DNA of 64,000 bases from Burkholderiales bacterium C2. Lineage in GTDB: Bacteria > Pseudomonadota > Gammaproteobacteria > Burkholderiales > Burkholderiaceae_C. The notes beneath the pieces were generated by a model. The model saw only the letters and a list, made by a program, of their open reading frames with translations, was not told the DNA's origin and made no database searches. The stretch is from assembly GCA_005503085.1 (NCBI GenBank), contig SCOI01000005.1, forward strand, positions 186,001-250,000. The letters are read 5' to 3'. Below are positions 56,476-64,000 of this stretch, piece after piece (position 1 is the stretch's first letter; each line of letters starts with the position of its first letter). Made by a program: the position numbers and the translations under genes.

Positions 56476-56748
56476 TTGCTGTCTGCTGTTGTTACGTTTG
56501 CCCTGCGTCTGCTGCTCGCGGTCGCCACTGTCGTGCTGGTGCTGGGCCTGATGGCCGTGGCCCTGGTGACGATGCTGGGCCTGATGCTGTGGAGTCTGGT
56601 GCGGGGCCGCAAGCCCGTCATCGATGTCTCGGGCTTTGCCCGTGCGCGCCAGCAGTTCCGCCGTGGGACCGCAGCCAGGACCATGGGCGAGGTCGTCGAT
56701 GTCGAGGTGCGCGAGGTCAAGCCCTCACAGCCGCGGCTGGAGCCCTGA
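56476..56748 (+). CDS. Small membrane protein of unknown function (TTG start)
   Basis: A 90-residue protein. TTG 56476 is the only reasonable start, preceded by AAAGGATAGG. One long or two close membrane helices fill about 5-45 (LRLLLAVATVVLVLGLMAVALV), followed by a basic soluble tail (RGRKPVIDVSGFARARQQFRRG). Proteins of this shape occur in several Burkholderiales beside rsgA or SDR genes; no function is known. It converges with rsgA, leaving only three bases between them. Confidence 0.62.
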   Translation: MLSAVVTFALRLLLAVATVVLVLGLMAVALVTMLGLMLWSLVRGRKPVIDVSGFARARQQFRRGTAARTMGEVVDVEVREVKPSQPRLEP

Positions 56749-56751
56749 GCC

Positions 56752-57660
56752 TTACCAGCGCTTGGCGCCCAGCTCCTGCAGAATCTCGCCGTAGATCCGA
56801 AAGCGCGAGGGGCTGATCAGGCCGGCTGCGGCTGCGGCACGCACACCGCAGTCGGGCTCATGCTGGTGGGTGCAGTTGTAGAAACGGCAATGGTCCGCGT
56901 GTTTGCGCAGGTCGGGCATCAAGAGCGGCAACTGCTCGGCCGTGATCTGCTGCAGGCCGAATTCCTGGAAGCCCGGTGAGTCGATCAGCGCGGTCTGGCG
57001 CTGTGCGTCGACCCAGTACCACTGTGTCGTCGTCGTCGTGTGCCGGCCCGAATTCAGCGCCTGCGAGATCTCGCCGATCTGCGCCTTGGCATCGGGGATC
57101 AAGAGATTGATCAACGTGCTTTTGCCGGTGCCGCTCGGCCCCAGCACAAAGGTGCGCTTGGCCTCCAGCCAGGGCGAGAGCAGGGCGCTGGAGCCGACCG
57201 GGTCGGCCTTCAGCGCCACCTCCATCACCTCCAGCCCCATCTCGCGGTAGGGCAGCAGACGTTCGCGGGCCTGCTCGGTGCCCGGCAGGTCGGTCTTGTT
57301 CAAGGCGATGCGCACCGCGATGCCGGCGCTCTCGGCCGCGATCAGCGCGCGGCACAGCTGGCTCTCGCTGAACACCGGCTCCACCGCGACCAGGATCAGC
57401 AGCTGATCGAGATTGGCGGCGAAGCTCTTGGTCTTCCACTCGTCCTGTCGGAACAGCAGATTGCGGCGCGGCTCGACGGCCTCGATCACCCCCTCGTCCG
57501 AACCCGACGGTGCCCAGCGCACCTGGTCGCCGACCACGCAGTCGCTCTTCTTGCCGCGCGGATGACAGACCAGGCGACGGCCGTCGGCGTCTTCGACGAT
57601 GTAGTGCCGGCCATGGCCGCGCACCACCAGACCGAGGTCCAGCACGTTGAATTTGCTCAT
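56752..57660 (-). CDS. rsgA: Ribosome small-subunit-dependent GTPase A
   Basis: A 302-residue circularly permuted GTPase that helps mature the 30S subunit. The OB-fold is at about 10-70. The permuted motifs occur in order: NKTD (G4, about 118), GPSGTGKST (G1, about 172-180), TTTT (G2 region) and DSPGFQEFG (G3, about 221). The C-terminal zinc site is HCRFYNCTHQHEPDCGV (about 255-271), the Cys/His cluster of RsgA. The start overlaps the upstream pterin dehydratase stop by 4 bases, in an orn-M48-dehydratase-rsgA block common in Burkholderiales. Confidence 0.97.
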   Translation of the reverse strand: MSKFNVLDLGLVVRGHGRHYIVEDADGRRLVCHPRGKKSDCVVGDQVRWAPSGSDEGVIEAVEPRRNLLFRQDEWKTKSFAANLDQLLILVAVEPVFSESQLCRALIAAESAGIAVRIALNKTDLPGTEQARERLLPYREMGLEVMEVALKADPVGSSALLSPWLEAKRTFVLGPSGTGKSTLINLLIPDAKAQIGEISQALNSGRHTTTTTQWYWVDAQRQTALIDSPGFQEFGLQQITAEQLPLLMPDLRKHADHCRFYNCTHQHEPDCGVRAAAAAGLISPSRFRIYGEILQELGAKRW

Positions 57661-57995
57661 CCGGCCGTGGCCTCGGGCAGGGCACTCACCTGAGCGGCGC
57701 AGATGAAATCGTTGGAGGTCAGGCCTTGCGCCGAATGGGTGCTGAAGCTGACGGTGCAGGCATCGAAGCCGACCATCATCTCCGGGTGATGGTCCTGCGC
57801 ATGGGCGATCTCGGCCACTGCGTTGACGAAGGCCATGGTCTGGTAGAAGTTCTCAAAATCGAAGCGCCGCCCGATCACCTTGTGCTCGGTGTCGGCAGCC
57901 CAGCCGGGCGTCTGCGCCAGCCAGTCGGCCAGCTGTTCGAGCGGCAGGGCCTCGCGCTGGGGCGTGCATTGGGCAAGAAGAAGATTCATGGTCAT
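57657..57995 (-). CDS. phhB: 4a-hydroxytetrahydrobiopterin dehydratase (PCD/DCoH)
   Basis: A 112-residue pterin-4a-carbinolamine dehydratase that regenerates pterin cofactor after aromatic hydroxylation. The family core FNxxxxF is GRRFDFENFYQTMAFVNAVAEIA, followed by the conserved catalytic DHHPEM with two His. No phenylalanine hydroxylase gene is in this window. Start overlaps the M48 stop by 4 bases and its own end overlaps the rsgA start, so the three are coupled. Confidence 0.93.
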   Translation of the reverse strand: MTMNLLLAQCTPQREALPLEQLADWLAQTPGWAADTEHKVIGRRFDFENFYQTMAFVNAVAEIAHAQDHHPEMMVGFDACTVSFSTHSAQGLTSNDFICAAQVSALPEATAG

Positions 57996-59281
57996 GGGGT
58001 CTGCAGCGCGGCCAGGCGTTCGCTGGCCGGCGGGTGGGAGTAGTAAAAGCGCGCGTAGACCGGGTCCGGCGTCAAGGTGCCGGCATTGTCCTCGTGCAGC
58101 TTCAAGAGCGCAGCGGCCAGATCGGCGCCGCTGGCCTGGGCGCAGGCATAGGCATCGGCCTGGAACTCGTCCTTGCGCGACAGGCGGCTGGCCAGCGGCG
58201 TGAAGAAGAAGCCGAACACCGGCAGCACCAGCATGAAGAGCAGCAGGGCCAGCGCATCATTGGGCGCCGCCAGATTCGGCTGCACGCCGAAGGCCAGATA
58301 GAAGCCCAGCTGGCGCGACAGCCAGCCCAGCAGCGCAAAGCCGGCCAGGCTCAAGGCGAACATCAGGACCATGCGCTTGAGCACATGCTTGTGCTTGAAA
58401 TGGCCAAGCTCATGGGCCAGCACAGCCTCGACCTCGGGGCCGCTGAGGCGCTGCAGCAGGGTGTCGAAGAAGACCACGCGCTTGGCCGCGCCGATGCCGG
58501 TGAAATAGGCATTGCCATGGGCCGAGCGGCGGCTGCCGTCCATCACAAACAGACCCTTGGCCGCAAAGCCGCAGCGCTGCATCAGGCCCTCGACCCGGCT
58601 GCGGAGCCCCTCGTCGGCCAGCGGCTCGAACTTGTTGAACAGCGGCGCGATCACGGTGGGGTAGAGCACCAGGATCAGCAGATTGAAGCCCATCCAGGCG
58701 CCCCAGGCCCACAACCACCACAGCCCGCCGGCCGCGCCCATCAGCCACAGAATCAGGGCCGCGATCGGCAGGCCGATCAGCGCGCCGACCAGCGCGCTCT
58801 TGGCGGCGTCGGCCAGATAGAGCCGCCAGCTCATGCGGTTGAAGCCGAAGCGCTGCTCGATGCGGAAGGTGTTGTAAAGCTCGAAGGGCAGGTCCAGCAG
58901 TGCGCCGATCACGCTGAAGGCCAGCAGCAGCGCCAGCTGGTAGGCCATGCCGCCCCAGTGTGGCGCCACCCATTCATAGACCCGCAGATTCAGCGCATCC
59001 AGCCCGCCCAGCAGGGTCCAGCCCAGCAGCACGGCGGCATTGAAGGCCATCGCCAGCAGCCCGAAACGGCTGCGCGCCACCGTGTAGTCGGCGGCCTTCT
59101 GATGCGCGGCCAGCGGCACGGTGGCGGCAAAGGCGGCCGGCACCTGGTCGCGATGCCGCATCACGTGGCGCACCTGGCGGGTCGACAGCCAGAGCTTGAG
59201 CGCCAGCGACAGCAGCAGCGCGGCGGCAAAGATCAGACTCAGCGCGGTCGGGTGAATGGGAGGGAGTTGGGACGGGAACAT
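57992..59281 (-). CDS. M48 family integral-membrane zinc metallopeptidase (Ste24-like)
   Basis: A 429-residue inner-membrane protease. ATG 59281 (MFPSQLPPIHPTALS) starts just before the first helix; longer starts overlap the divergent orn leader. It has about six to seven membrane helices. The zinc motif HELGH lies at 290-294 (VLAHELGHFKHKH), and the third ligand region is SRKDEFQADAYACA (about 365-378). Relatives are Ste24/HtpX-like CAAX or quality-control proteases; here substrate is unknown. Divergent from orn (53 bases between starts). It leads the M48-PCD-rsgA operon with ATGA overlaps. Confidence 0.93.
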   Translation of the reverse strand: MFPSQLPPIHPTALSLIFAAALLLSLALKLWLSTRQVRHVMRHRDQVPAAFAATVPLAAHQKAADYTVARSRFGLLAMAFNAAVLLGWTLLGGLDALNLRVYEWVAPHWGGMAYQLALLLAFSVIGALLDLPFELYNTFRIEQRFGFNRMSWRLYLADAAKSALVGALIGLPIAALILWLMGAAGGLWWLWAWGAWMGFNLLILVLYPTVIAPLFNKFEPLADEGLRSRVEGLMQRCGFAAKGLFVMDGSRRSAHGNAYFTGIGAAKRVVFFDTLLQRLSGPEVEAVLAHELGHFKHKHVLKRMVLMFALSLAGFALLGWLSRQLGFYLAFGVQPNLAAPNDALALLLFMLVLPVFGFFFTPLASRLSRKDEFQADAYACAQASGADLAAALLKLHEDNAGTLTPDPVYARFYYSHPPASERLAALQTP

Positions 59282-59334
59282 GGACTGAAGTGTAGGGCTG
59301 CGACAATATGCGCCGACAAAGACGAGGAATCCCA

Positions 59335-59898
59335 ATGAGTGATATCGCCACCCTGGCCAGCCACGAACAAAACCTGATCTGGATCGATCTCGAGATGACC
59401 GGTCTCTACCCCGACCGCGACCGCATCATCGAGGTGGCCGTGGTCGTCACCGATGCCAATCTGACGACACGTGTCGAGGGCCCTGTCTTCGCGATCCACC
59501 AGAGCGACGCGACGCTGGATGCGATGGACAACTGGAACAAGGGCACGCACGGCAAGAGCGGCCTGATCGACCGGGTCAAGGCCTCGACCGTCAGCGAAGA
59601 GCAGGCCGCCGCCGAGGTGATCGCCTTTCTGAAGCAGTATGTGCCGGCCGGCAAGTCGCCGATGTGCGGCAACAGCATCTGCCAGGACCGCCGCTTCCTG
59701 GCCAACTACATGCCCAGCCTGGAAGACTTCTTCCACTACCGCAATCTGGACGTGTCGACGCTGAAGGAGCTGGCGCGGCGCTGGAAGCCCGGCATCATCG
59801 AGGGCTTCAAGAAGGCCCAGGCGCACACCGCGCTGGCTGATATCCACGAGTCCATCGACGAGCTGGTCTATTACCGTGAGCATCTGCTGAGCCTCTGA
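59335..59898 (+). CDS. orn: Oligoribonuclease
   Basis: A 187-residue DEDDh 3'-5' exonuclease that degrades dinucleotides to quadranucleotides, including pGpG from cyclic di-GMP breakdown. ATG 59335 follows GACGAGGAATCCC. The DEDD residues are in [11 protein letters not shown] (about 14-24, D and E), [10 protein letters not shown] and [15 protein letters not shown] (final H and D). [12 protein letters not shown] is highly conserved in Orn. Length is normal (about 180-190). Followed after 9 bases by the pabB-pabC fusion, perhaps cotranscribed. Confidence 0.97.
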   Translation: MSDIATLASHEQNLIWIDLEMTGLYPDRDRIIEVAVVVTDANLTTRVEGPVFAIHQSDATLDAMDNWNKGTHGKSGLIDRVKASTVSEEQAAAEVIAFLKQYVPAGKSPMCGNSICQDRRFLANYMPSLEDFFHYRNLDVSTLKELARRWKPGIIEGFKKAQAHTALADIHESIDELVYYREHLLSL

Positions 59899-59907
59899 GA
59901 GCGCTCC

Positions 59908-61728
59908 GTGCTCTGGGCCGCTTTTGACTTCCCGCGCCACCCTTTGGCGCGAGAGGACGGCGAACGTCTGCGTGGCGCTTTTGACGCCCCGCCCGAGCGC
60001 TGGCTGCGCGCCGCCAGTGCGGCCGAACTGCCGGCCGTGCTGGACGCCGCCCATGCGGCCGCGCGCGCCGGCGCCTGGGTGCTGGGCGGCCTGCGCTACG
60101 AGGCGGCCGGCGCGCTTGACGGCGCGCTGCAGACCCATGCGGCGGGTGGTCCGCTGGCCGAGTTCGCCGTGTACACCGAAGCGCCCCAGCCCTGGCCCGA
60201 GGCCGGCGCTGCGGGGCGACTCTGCGGCGACTGGCTGGACCACCAGGACGACGCCCGCTCGCGTGCCGATATCGAGCGCATCCGCGAATGGATACGCAGC
60301 GGCGATTGCTACCAGGTCAATCTGACGACACGCCTGAACGCCGAGCTGGCGGAGGGCGTTGATCTGGCCGAGTTGTTCCTGGCCCTGCATGCGGCCCAGC
60401 CCGGCGGCTTCTCGCTATTCCTGCGCGGGGAGGGGGGGCAGGGCGTGGCCAGTGTCTCGCCCGAGCTGTTCTTCGACTGGCGGCCGCTGCCCGATACCCG
60501 CCACACCTGGCTGCTCGGGGCCCAGCCGATGAAGGGCACGGCGCCGCGCGGCCATGACCGCGCCAGCGACGAGGCCGCGCAAGCCTATCTGCGCACCAGC
60601 GAGAAGGAACGCGCCGAGAACCTGATGATCGTCGACCTGCTGCGCAACGATCTGAGCCGGGTCGCGAGCCTGGGCTCGGTGCGGGTGCCGCGCCTGTTCG
60701 AGCTGCACGGTCTGCCGACCGTCTGGCAGATGACCTCGACGGTCACTGCCGTCAGCCGCCCGGGCCTGAAGCTGTCCGAGCTGTTTGCGGCGCTGTTTCC
60801 CTGCGGCAGCGTCACCGGCGCGCCCAAGGTGCGGGCGATGCAGATCATTGCTGAGCTGGAGCCCGAGGCACGCGGTTGGTATTGCGGCGCGCTGGGCCTG
60901 CTGCAGCCGGGCGGCGCGGCCACCTTCAATGTGCCTATCCGCACGGTCGAGCAGCGGCCCGACGGCACCTTGCAATGCGGCATCGGCAGCGGCATCACGC
61001 TGGATTCGCAGCCGGCCGCCGAGGTGGCCGAGTGGCGCGCCAAGACCCGCTTTCTGCTGCGCGCCCAGCGCCCGATCGCGGCGCTTGAAACCCTGCTGCT
61101 GTCCGAGGGCGACTATCCGCGCCAGGCCGGCCATCTGGCCCGTCTGCAGCGCACGGCCCAGCACTTCGGCCTGCGGCTGTCGCTGGGCGCGGTGCGCGAG
61201 GCACTGGCCCGGCTGGCCGAGCGCCATGATCAAGGCCAGTGGCGGGTGCGGCTGAGCAGCGATGCGCAGGGGCGGGTTGTTACCGAGATCGCCCCGCTGG
61301 CACCGACACCGCTGCCGGTGACGCTGGCCTTGGCGGCGACGGCCATCACGACCGATGGCCCGGGCGCCGAGTTCCTGCAGCACAAGACCACCCGCCGCGA
61401 GGCCTATGAGGCCTTTGCGGCGGTCAAGCCTGCCGAGGCCTTCGATATGCTGCTGTGGAATGCCGACGGCGAGCTCACCGAATGCACCTTCGGCAATATC
61501 GCGCTGCAGCTCGATGGCCGCTGGCTGACGCCGCGCCTGGCGGCCGGGCTGCTGCCCGGCGTGCTGCGCGAAGAACTGCTGCAGCAGGGCCGTCTGCATG
61601 AGGCCCGGCTGCTCAAGACCGATCTGGCCCGCGCCCAGGCGCTGGCTTTCTTCAACAGCTTGCGCGGCTGGTGCCCGGCGCGCATGCTCCGTCCCGATCA
61701 CGATGGCAGCTCTGCCGTCCAACCCTGA
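59908..61728 (+). CDS. pabB: PabB-PabC fusion: aminodeoxychorismate synthase component I / 4-amino-4-deoxychorismate lyase
   Basis: A 606-residue fusion for p-aminobenzoate and folate synthesis. GTG 59908 start. The PabB chorismate-binding domain covers about 100-375: PMKGTAPRGHDRASDEA (about 208-225), SEKERAENLMIVDLLRNDLSRV, PCGSVTGAPKVRAMQII and CGIGSGITLDS. The C-terminal PabC (class IV aminotransferase-like PLP enzyme) covers about 390-600: FLQHKTTRREAYEAF has the PLP Lys, and NADGELTECTFGNIAL has the conserved Glu-Cys-Thr-x-Gly-Asn motif. No pabA is nearby. The fusion makes both late steps proceed on one polypeptide. It may be cotranscribed with orn. Confidence 0.93.
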   Translation: MLWAAFDFPRHPLAREDGERLRGAFDAPPERWLRAASAAELPAVLDAAHAAARAGAWVLGGLRYEAAGALDGALQTHAAGGPLAEFAVYTEAPQPWPEAGAAGRLCGDWLDHQDDARSRADIERIREWIRSGDCYQVNLTTRLNAELAEGVDLAELFLALHAAQPGGFSLFLRGEGGQGVASVSPELFFDWRPLPDTRHTWLLGAQPMKGTAPRGHDRASDEAAQAYLRTSEKERAENLMIVDLLRNDLSRVASLGSVRVPRLFELHGLPTVWQMTSTVTAVSRPGLKLSELFAALFPCGSVTGAPKVRAMQIIAELEPEARGWYCGALGLLQPGGAATFNVPIRTVEQRPDGTLQCGIGSGITLDSQPAAEVAEWRAKTRFLLRAQRPIAALETLLLSEGDYPRQAGHLARLQRTAQHFGLRLSLGAVREALARLAERHDQGQWRVRLSSDAQGRVVTEIAPLAPTPLPVTLALAATAITTDGPGAEFLQHKTTRREAYEAFAAVKPAEAFDMLLWNADGELTECTFGNIALQLDGRWLTPRLAAGLLPGVLREELLQQGRLHEARLLKTDLARAQALAFFNSLRGWCPARMLRPDHDGSSAVQP

Positions 61729-61743
61729 ACCTCATTCATAGCC

Positions 61744-64000
61744 ATGGCCACGCCACCGAAGACGCGCCGCACCGCGAGCGCCGCCACCCCTGTTGTTGCC
61801 AAGACGGCGCCGGTCAAGAAGACGGCGGCAACCGCTGTCAAGGCCGCAACCAAGAAGACCACCGCAGCCGTGAAAACGGTTGAGAAGGCCGCAGCCATCG
61901 AGAAGAAGAAGCCGGCTGCGAAGAAGACGCCGGCCGCGCCGGTCAAGACAGTCAGCAAAGCTGCGACCAAGACCGTGAAGACGGTTGTGAAGGCGGTTGA
62001 AAAGGCGGCCGCTGAGAAGACGGTCAAGAAGGCCGAACCGGTGCCGGCGCCCGTTGCGGCCAAGAAGCCTGCGGCCAAGGCTGCGCCCGCAAAGAAAGCG
62101 GCCGCAAAGAAGGAACCGGCAAAAAAGGTCGCTGTCAAAAAGGCCGCCGTTAATAAGGCCGCCGCAGTCGAGCCCGCGGTGAGCGCTCCGGCCAAAAAGG
62201 CTGCGCCCGCCAAGAAGGTCGCGGCGACGCCTGCGGCCAAAAAATCAGTGGCCCAGCCGCCCGTGGCGCCCGAGCCGGTCGTGGAGGCGATCAAGCCCGT
62301 CGCCAAGAAGAAGGCAGCGGCCAAGCCGGTGGCCCGCAAGCCCGCAGCGGCCGCGCCTGTTGCACCGCCGCCGGCCCCGCCGGCCCGTTTTGCGCTGCAT
62401 CGCCAAGGCCCCTGGTTCGGCAGCCCGCTGCAGGTCGAGCTGCTGGCCACCGGCCAGCGCTGGCAGGTGTTGCTGCGTGGTGGCGGGGTGTCGGCGGCCA
62501 GCTGCAGCTGCGCGGGCTATGCCCAGCACGGCAGCTGCGAGCATCTGGGCTTTGCGCTGCTGGCCTTGCAGGACGATGCCGAGGGTCAGGCCGCGCTGGT
62601 CGAGGGCTGGCAGACCGAGCACAGCGAGCTGTGGCTGCAGTACGGGCTGCGTCGCCAGCTGCACTGGCATGCCGGCCGCCACTGCCCGGCTGCGCTGCGC
62701 CAGGCCGCCGAGGCCTTGATCGCGCTGCCGCAGGATCAGCAGGGCGATGCCTTGCCGGGCCTGCTGGCACTGGCCGCCCAGCAGGGGCATGAGCTGCGTG
62801 TCGACGACGCGGTCTGGATTCAGCTGGCCGAGGGCCGCGATGCCCGCCAGCGCATGCTGCGCCTGGCCGAGGCCTATCAGCAAGGCATGGCCAGCCCAGA
62901 CCTGCGCAGCCTCCTGAAACTGCCGCTGCCCCAGCACCAGTTGGAGGCCGCCTTGTTCGCGGCCTGTGCCGGCCGCGCCCTGGTGGCCGACGATCTGCAG
63001 CTGGGCATGCAGCCGACCGGCCTGGCTGCGGCCGAGCTGATGCAGCGCCATTTCGGCGTCGAACGTGTGCTGCTGCTGTGCGCCGAGTCGGCCCAGAGCC
63101 GCTGGCTCGCGGAGGCGCAGTCGCTGAGCACGCGCAGCGCGAGCCTGGTGTGGGGCGATGCCGCACAGCGGGCCCAGCAATGGCAGGCGCCGGCCGAGAT
63201 CAAGATCGCCGCCCTGGGCGCGCTGGAGCAAGACCTGGCCCCGCTGCAGGCCTGGGCGCCCGAGCTGGTCATCGTCGACGAGGCCCAGCGCCTGGGCGAG
63301 GGCGCGGTGGCCCGGCTGCAGCAACTGCCGGAAGGTTTCCTGCTGTTGCTGGCCAGCCAGCTGCCGCAGGAGCAGCCGGCCACCCTGCTGCGCCTGGTCG
63401 AGCTGCTCGACCACAACCGCAGCGGTGCGCTGGCGGCCCTGCATGAGTGTCATCTGCGCCACGATGCCCAGGGTCAGCTGCTGGCCCTGGCCGCACCGGC
63501 TCGGCTGGCGCAAAGCCTGGAGCGAGTGATGCTCAGCCGTGCCGGCAGCGAGCTGGCGTTGCCGCCTGCGCTGGTGCAGCTGCGGGCCCAGCCCTTGAGT
63601 GCGCAGCAGCAAGGCTTGCAGGCCGCGCTGCTGGCGCCGCTGCGTCGCAGCGTCGCGCGCTGGCAGCGCAGTGCCTATCTGGCCGATGCGGAGCAGCTCC
63701 AGCTGCTGCGCGGCTTGCAGGCGCTGCGCCGTTTGGCGATCAGCCCGGCGCTGGCCGACGCGGCGGCCGAGGGGCCGGCGCCGCGTCTGGAGGCGGTGCT
63801 GGCGCTGGCGCGCGAACTGTTGGCCGGGGCGGTGAGCAAGCTGGTGGTCTGCAGCCAGTGGGATGATGGTCTGGCCCTGCTCGCCGCGCGGCTGCAGACC
63901 GCCGGTCTGCCCTGTGTGCAGCTGTCGGCCGCCACCGGCCTGGCCGAACGCCGCTCGCAGGCGGCGCGCTGGCGCGAGGACTCACGCAGCCCGCTGCTGC
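61744..64000 (+). CDS. H1-like Lys/Ala-rich tail + SWIM zinc finger + degenerate SNF2-type helicase (C-terminus cut by window edge)
   Basis: The frame is open from ATG 61744 to the window edge, 752 visible residues. Residues 1-214 form a Lys/Ala/Pro-rich, histone-H1-like tail of AAKK/PAKK-type repeats. A SWIM-like zinc finger follows: Cys254, Cys256, Cys265 and His267 (CxCx8CxH). Residues from about 395 resemble an SNF2 helicase core. The Walker A position is VADDLQLGMQPTG, with Met422 replacing the usual Lys. The Walker B is VIVDEAQRLG with Asp512 and Glu513 kept. A helicase-C-like segment begins near 700 (KLVVCSQWDDGLALLAARL). Bacterial SNF2 proteins with SWIM domains are known; the combination with an H1-like tail and a damaged Walker A is unusual. 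ATPase activity is doubtful; DNA binding is inferred. Confidence 0.78.
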   Translation, partial: MATPPKTRRTASAATPVVAKTAPVKKTAATAVKAATKKTTAAVKTVEKAAAIEKKKPAAKKTPAAPVKTVSKAATKTVKTVVKAVEKAAAEKTVKKAEPVPAPVAAKKPAAKAAPAKKAAAKKEPAKKVAVKKAAVNKAAAVEPAVSAPAKKAAPAKKVAATPAAKKSVAQPPVAPEPVVEAIKPVAKKKAAAKPVARKPAAAAPVAPPPAPPARFALHRQGPWFGSPLQVELLATGQRWQVLLRGGGVSAASCSCAGYAQHGSCEHLGFALLALQDDAEGQAALVEGWQTEHSELWLQYGLRRQLHWHAGRHCPAALRQAAEALIALPQDQQGDALPGLLALAAQQGHELRVDDAVWIQLAEGRDARQRMLRLAEAYQQGMASPDLRSLLKLPLPQHQLEAALFAACAGRALVADDLQLGMQPTGLAAAELMQRHFGVERVLLLCAESAQSRWLAEAQSLSTRSASLVWGDAAQRAQQWQAPAEIKIAALGALEQDLAPLQAWAPELVIVDEAQRLGEGAVARLQQLPEGFLLLLASQLPQEQPATLLRLVELLDHNRSGALAALHECHLRHDAQGQLLALAAPARLAQSLERVMLSRAGSELALPPALVQLRAQPLSAQQQGLQAALLAPLRRSVARWQRSAYLADAEQLQLLRGLQALRRLAISPALADAAAEGPAPRLEAVLALARELLAGAVSKLVVCSQWDDGLALLAARLQTAGLPCVQLSAATGLAERRSQAARWREDSRSPLL

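Noticed and set aside
61698-62450. A 250-residue Ala/Thr/Val-rich minus-strand frame resembling a membrane or low-complexity protein
   Set aside because: It is the complement of the Lys/Ala-rich H1-like repeat; its apparent hydrophobic repeats are forced by the opposite strand's AAG/GCC codons.

Overview
The window is about 64 kb of very GC-rich, densely packed chromosomal DNA. Gene content and protein style (PilE/FimT/PilV/PilW/PilX minor pilins, PEP-CTERM/PrsT, DUF3325/DUF3649 iron genes, the orn-M48-pterin dehydratase-rsgA block, ribF-ileS-lspA) point to a betaproteobacterium of the order Burkholderiales, probably near Roseateles/Pelomonas/Paucibacter/Rubrivivax. That placement is an inference from gene families and composition; there is no rRNA here to test it. 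I see no tRNA, rRNA, CRISPR array, insertion sequence or prophage, and no gene-free stretch longer than 300 bases.

Layout: (1) a truncated GGDEF diguanylate cyclase and a nitronate monooxygenase-like flavoprotein, then a Fur-box-preceded iron/siderophore uptake operon (2.3-9.8 kb: DUF4198 periplasmic protein, two TonB-dependent receptors, DUF3649, PepSY reductase-like protein, DUF3325). (2) A GST and an orphan branched-chain-type ABC substrate-binding protein. (3) A minus-strand minor-pilin operon, pilE-fimT-pilV-pilW-pilX (15.5-11.7 kb), without pilY1 and with an unusually long beta-rich PilX-like protein. (4) EamA permease, atypical SDR and a penicillin-acylase-type Ntn hydrolase, tightly coupled. 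(5) CsgG-like protein, second EamA permease, quinone oxidoreductase, PAS histidine kinase, DUF2189 protein. (6) The ribF-ileS-lspA block, interrupted by an oppositely oriented DUF1269-type gene. (7) Hybrid kinase, rsuA, P1 peptidase and a paired (probably heteromeric) acyl-CoA dehydrogenase. (8) A PEP-CTERM locus: an XDP1-like surface protein with a good sigma-54 promoter, TPR protein PrsT, a retropepsin-like protease and yajQ, divergent from murB.

(9) A hybrid kinase with Hpt domain cotranslated with a small sulfite-oxidase-fold protein lacking the molybdenum cysteine, then an acyl-CoA ligase. (10) yaeQ, a prolyl oligopeptidase and a GNAT-DUF924 fusion joined by overlapping stop/start codons. 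(11) A coiled-coil exported protein, an M3 oligopeptidase, a stand-alone receiver protein, phosphofructokinase, an SDR and a small membrane protein. (12) The rsgA-pterin dehydratase-M48 operon divergent from orn, a PabB-PabC fusion, and at the right edge a truncated gene encoding a histone-H1-like tail joined to a SWIM zinc finger and a degenerate SNF2-type helicase.

Most of the window is ordinary housekeeping and environmental-lifestyle content. The items that most deserve a second look are the H1-tail/SWIM/SNF2-like protein, the molybdenum-less SUOX-fold sensor plus hybrid kinase, the sigma-54-driven PEP-CTERM gene, the long PilX-like protein in a pilY1-less operon, and the GNAT-DUF924 fusion.
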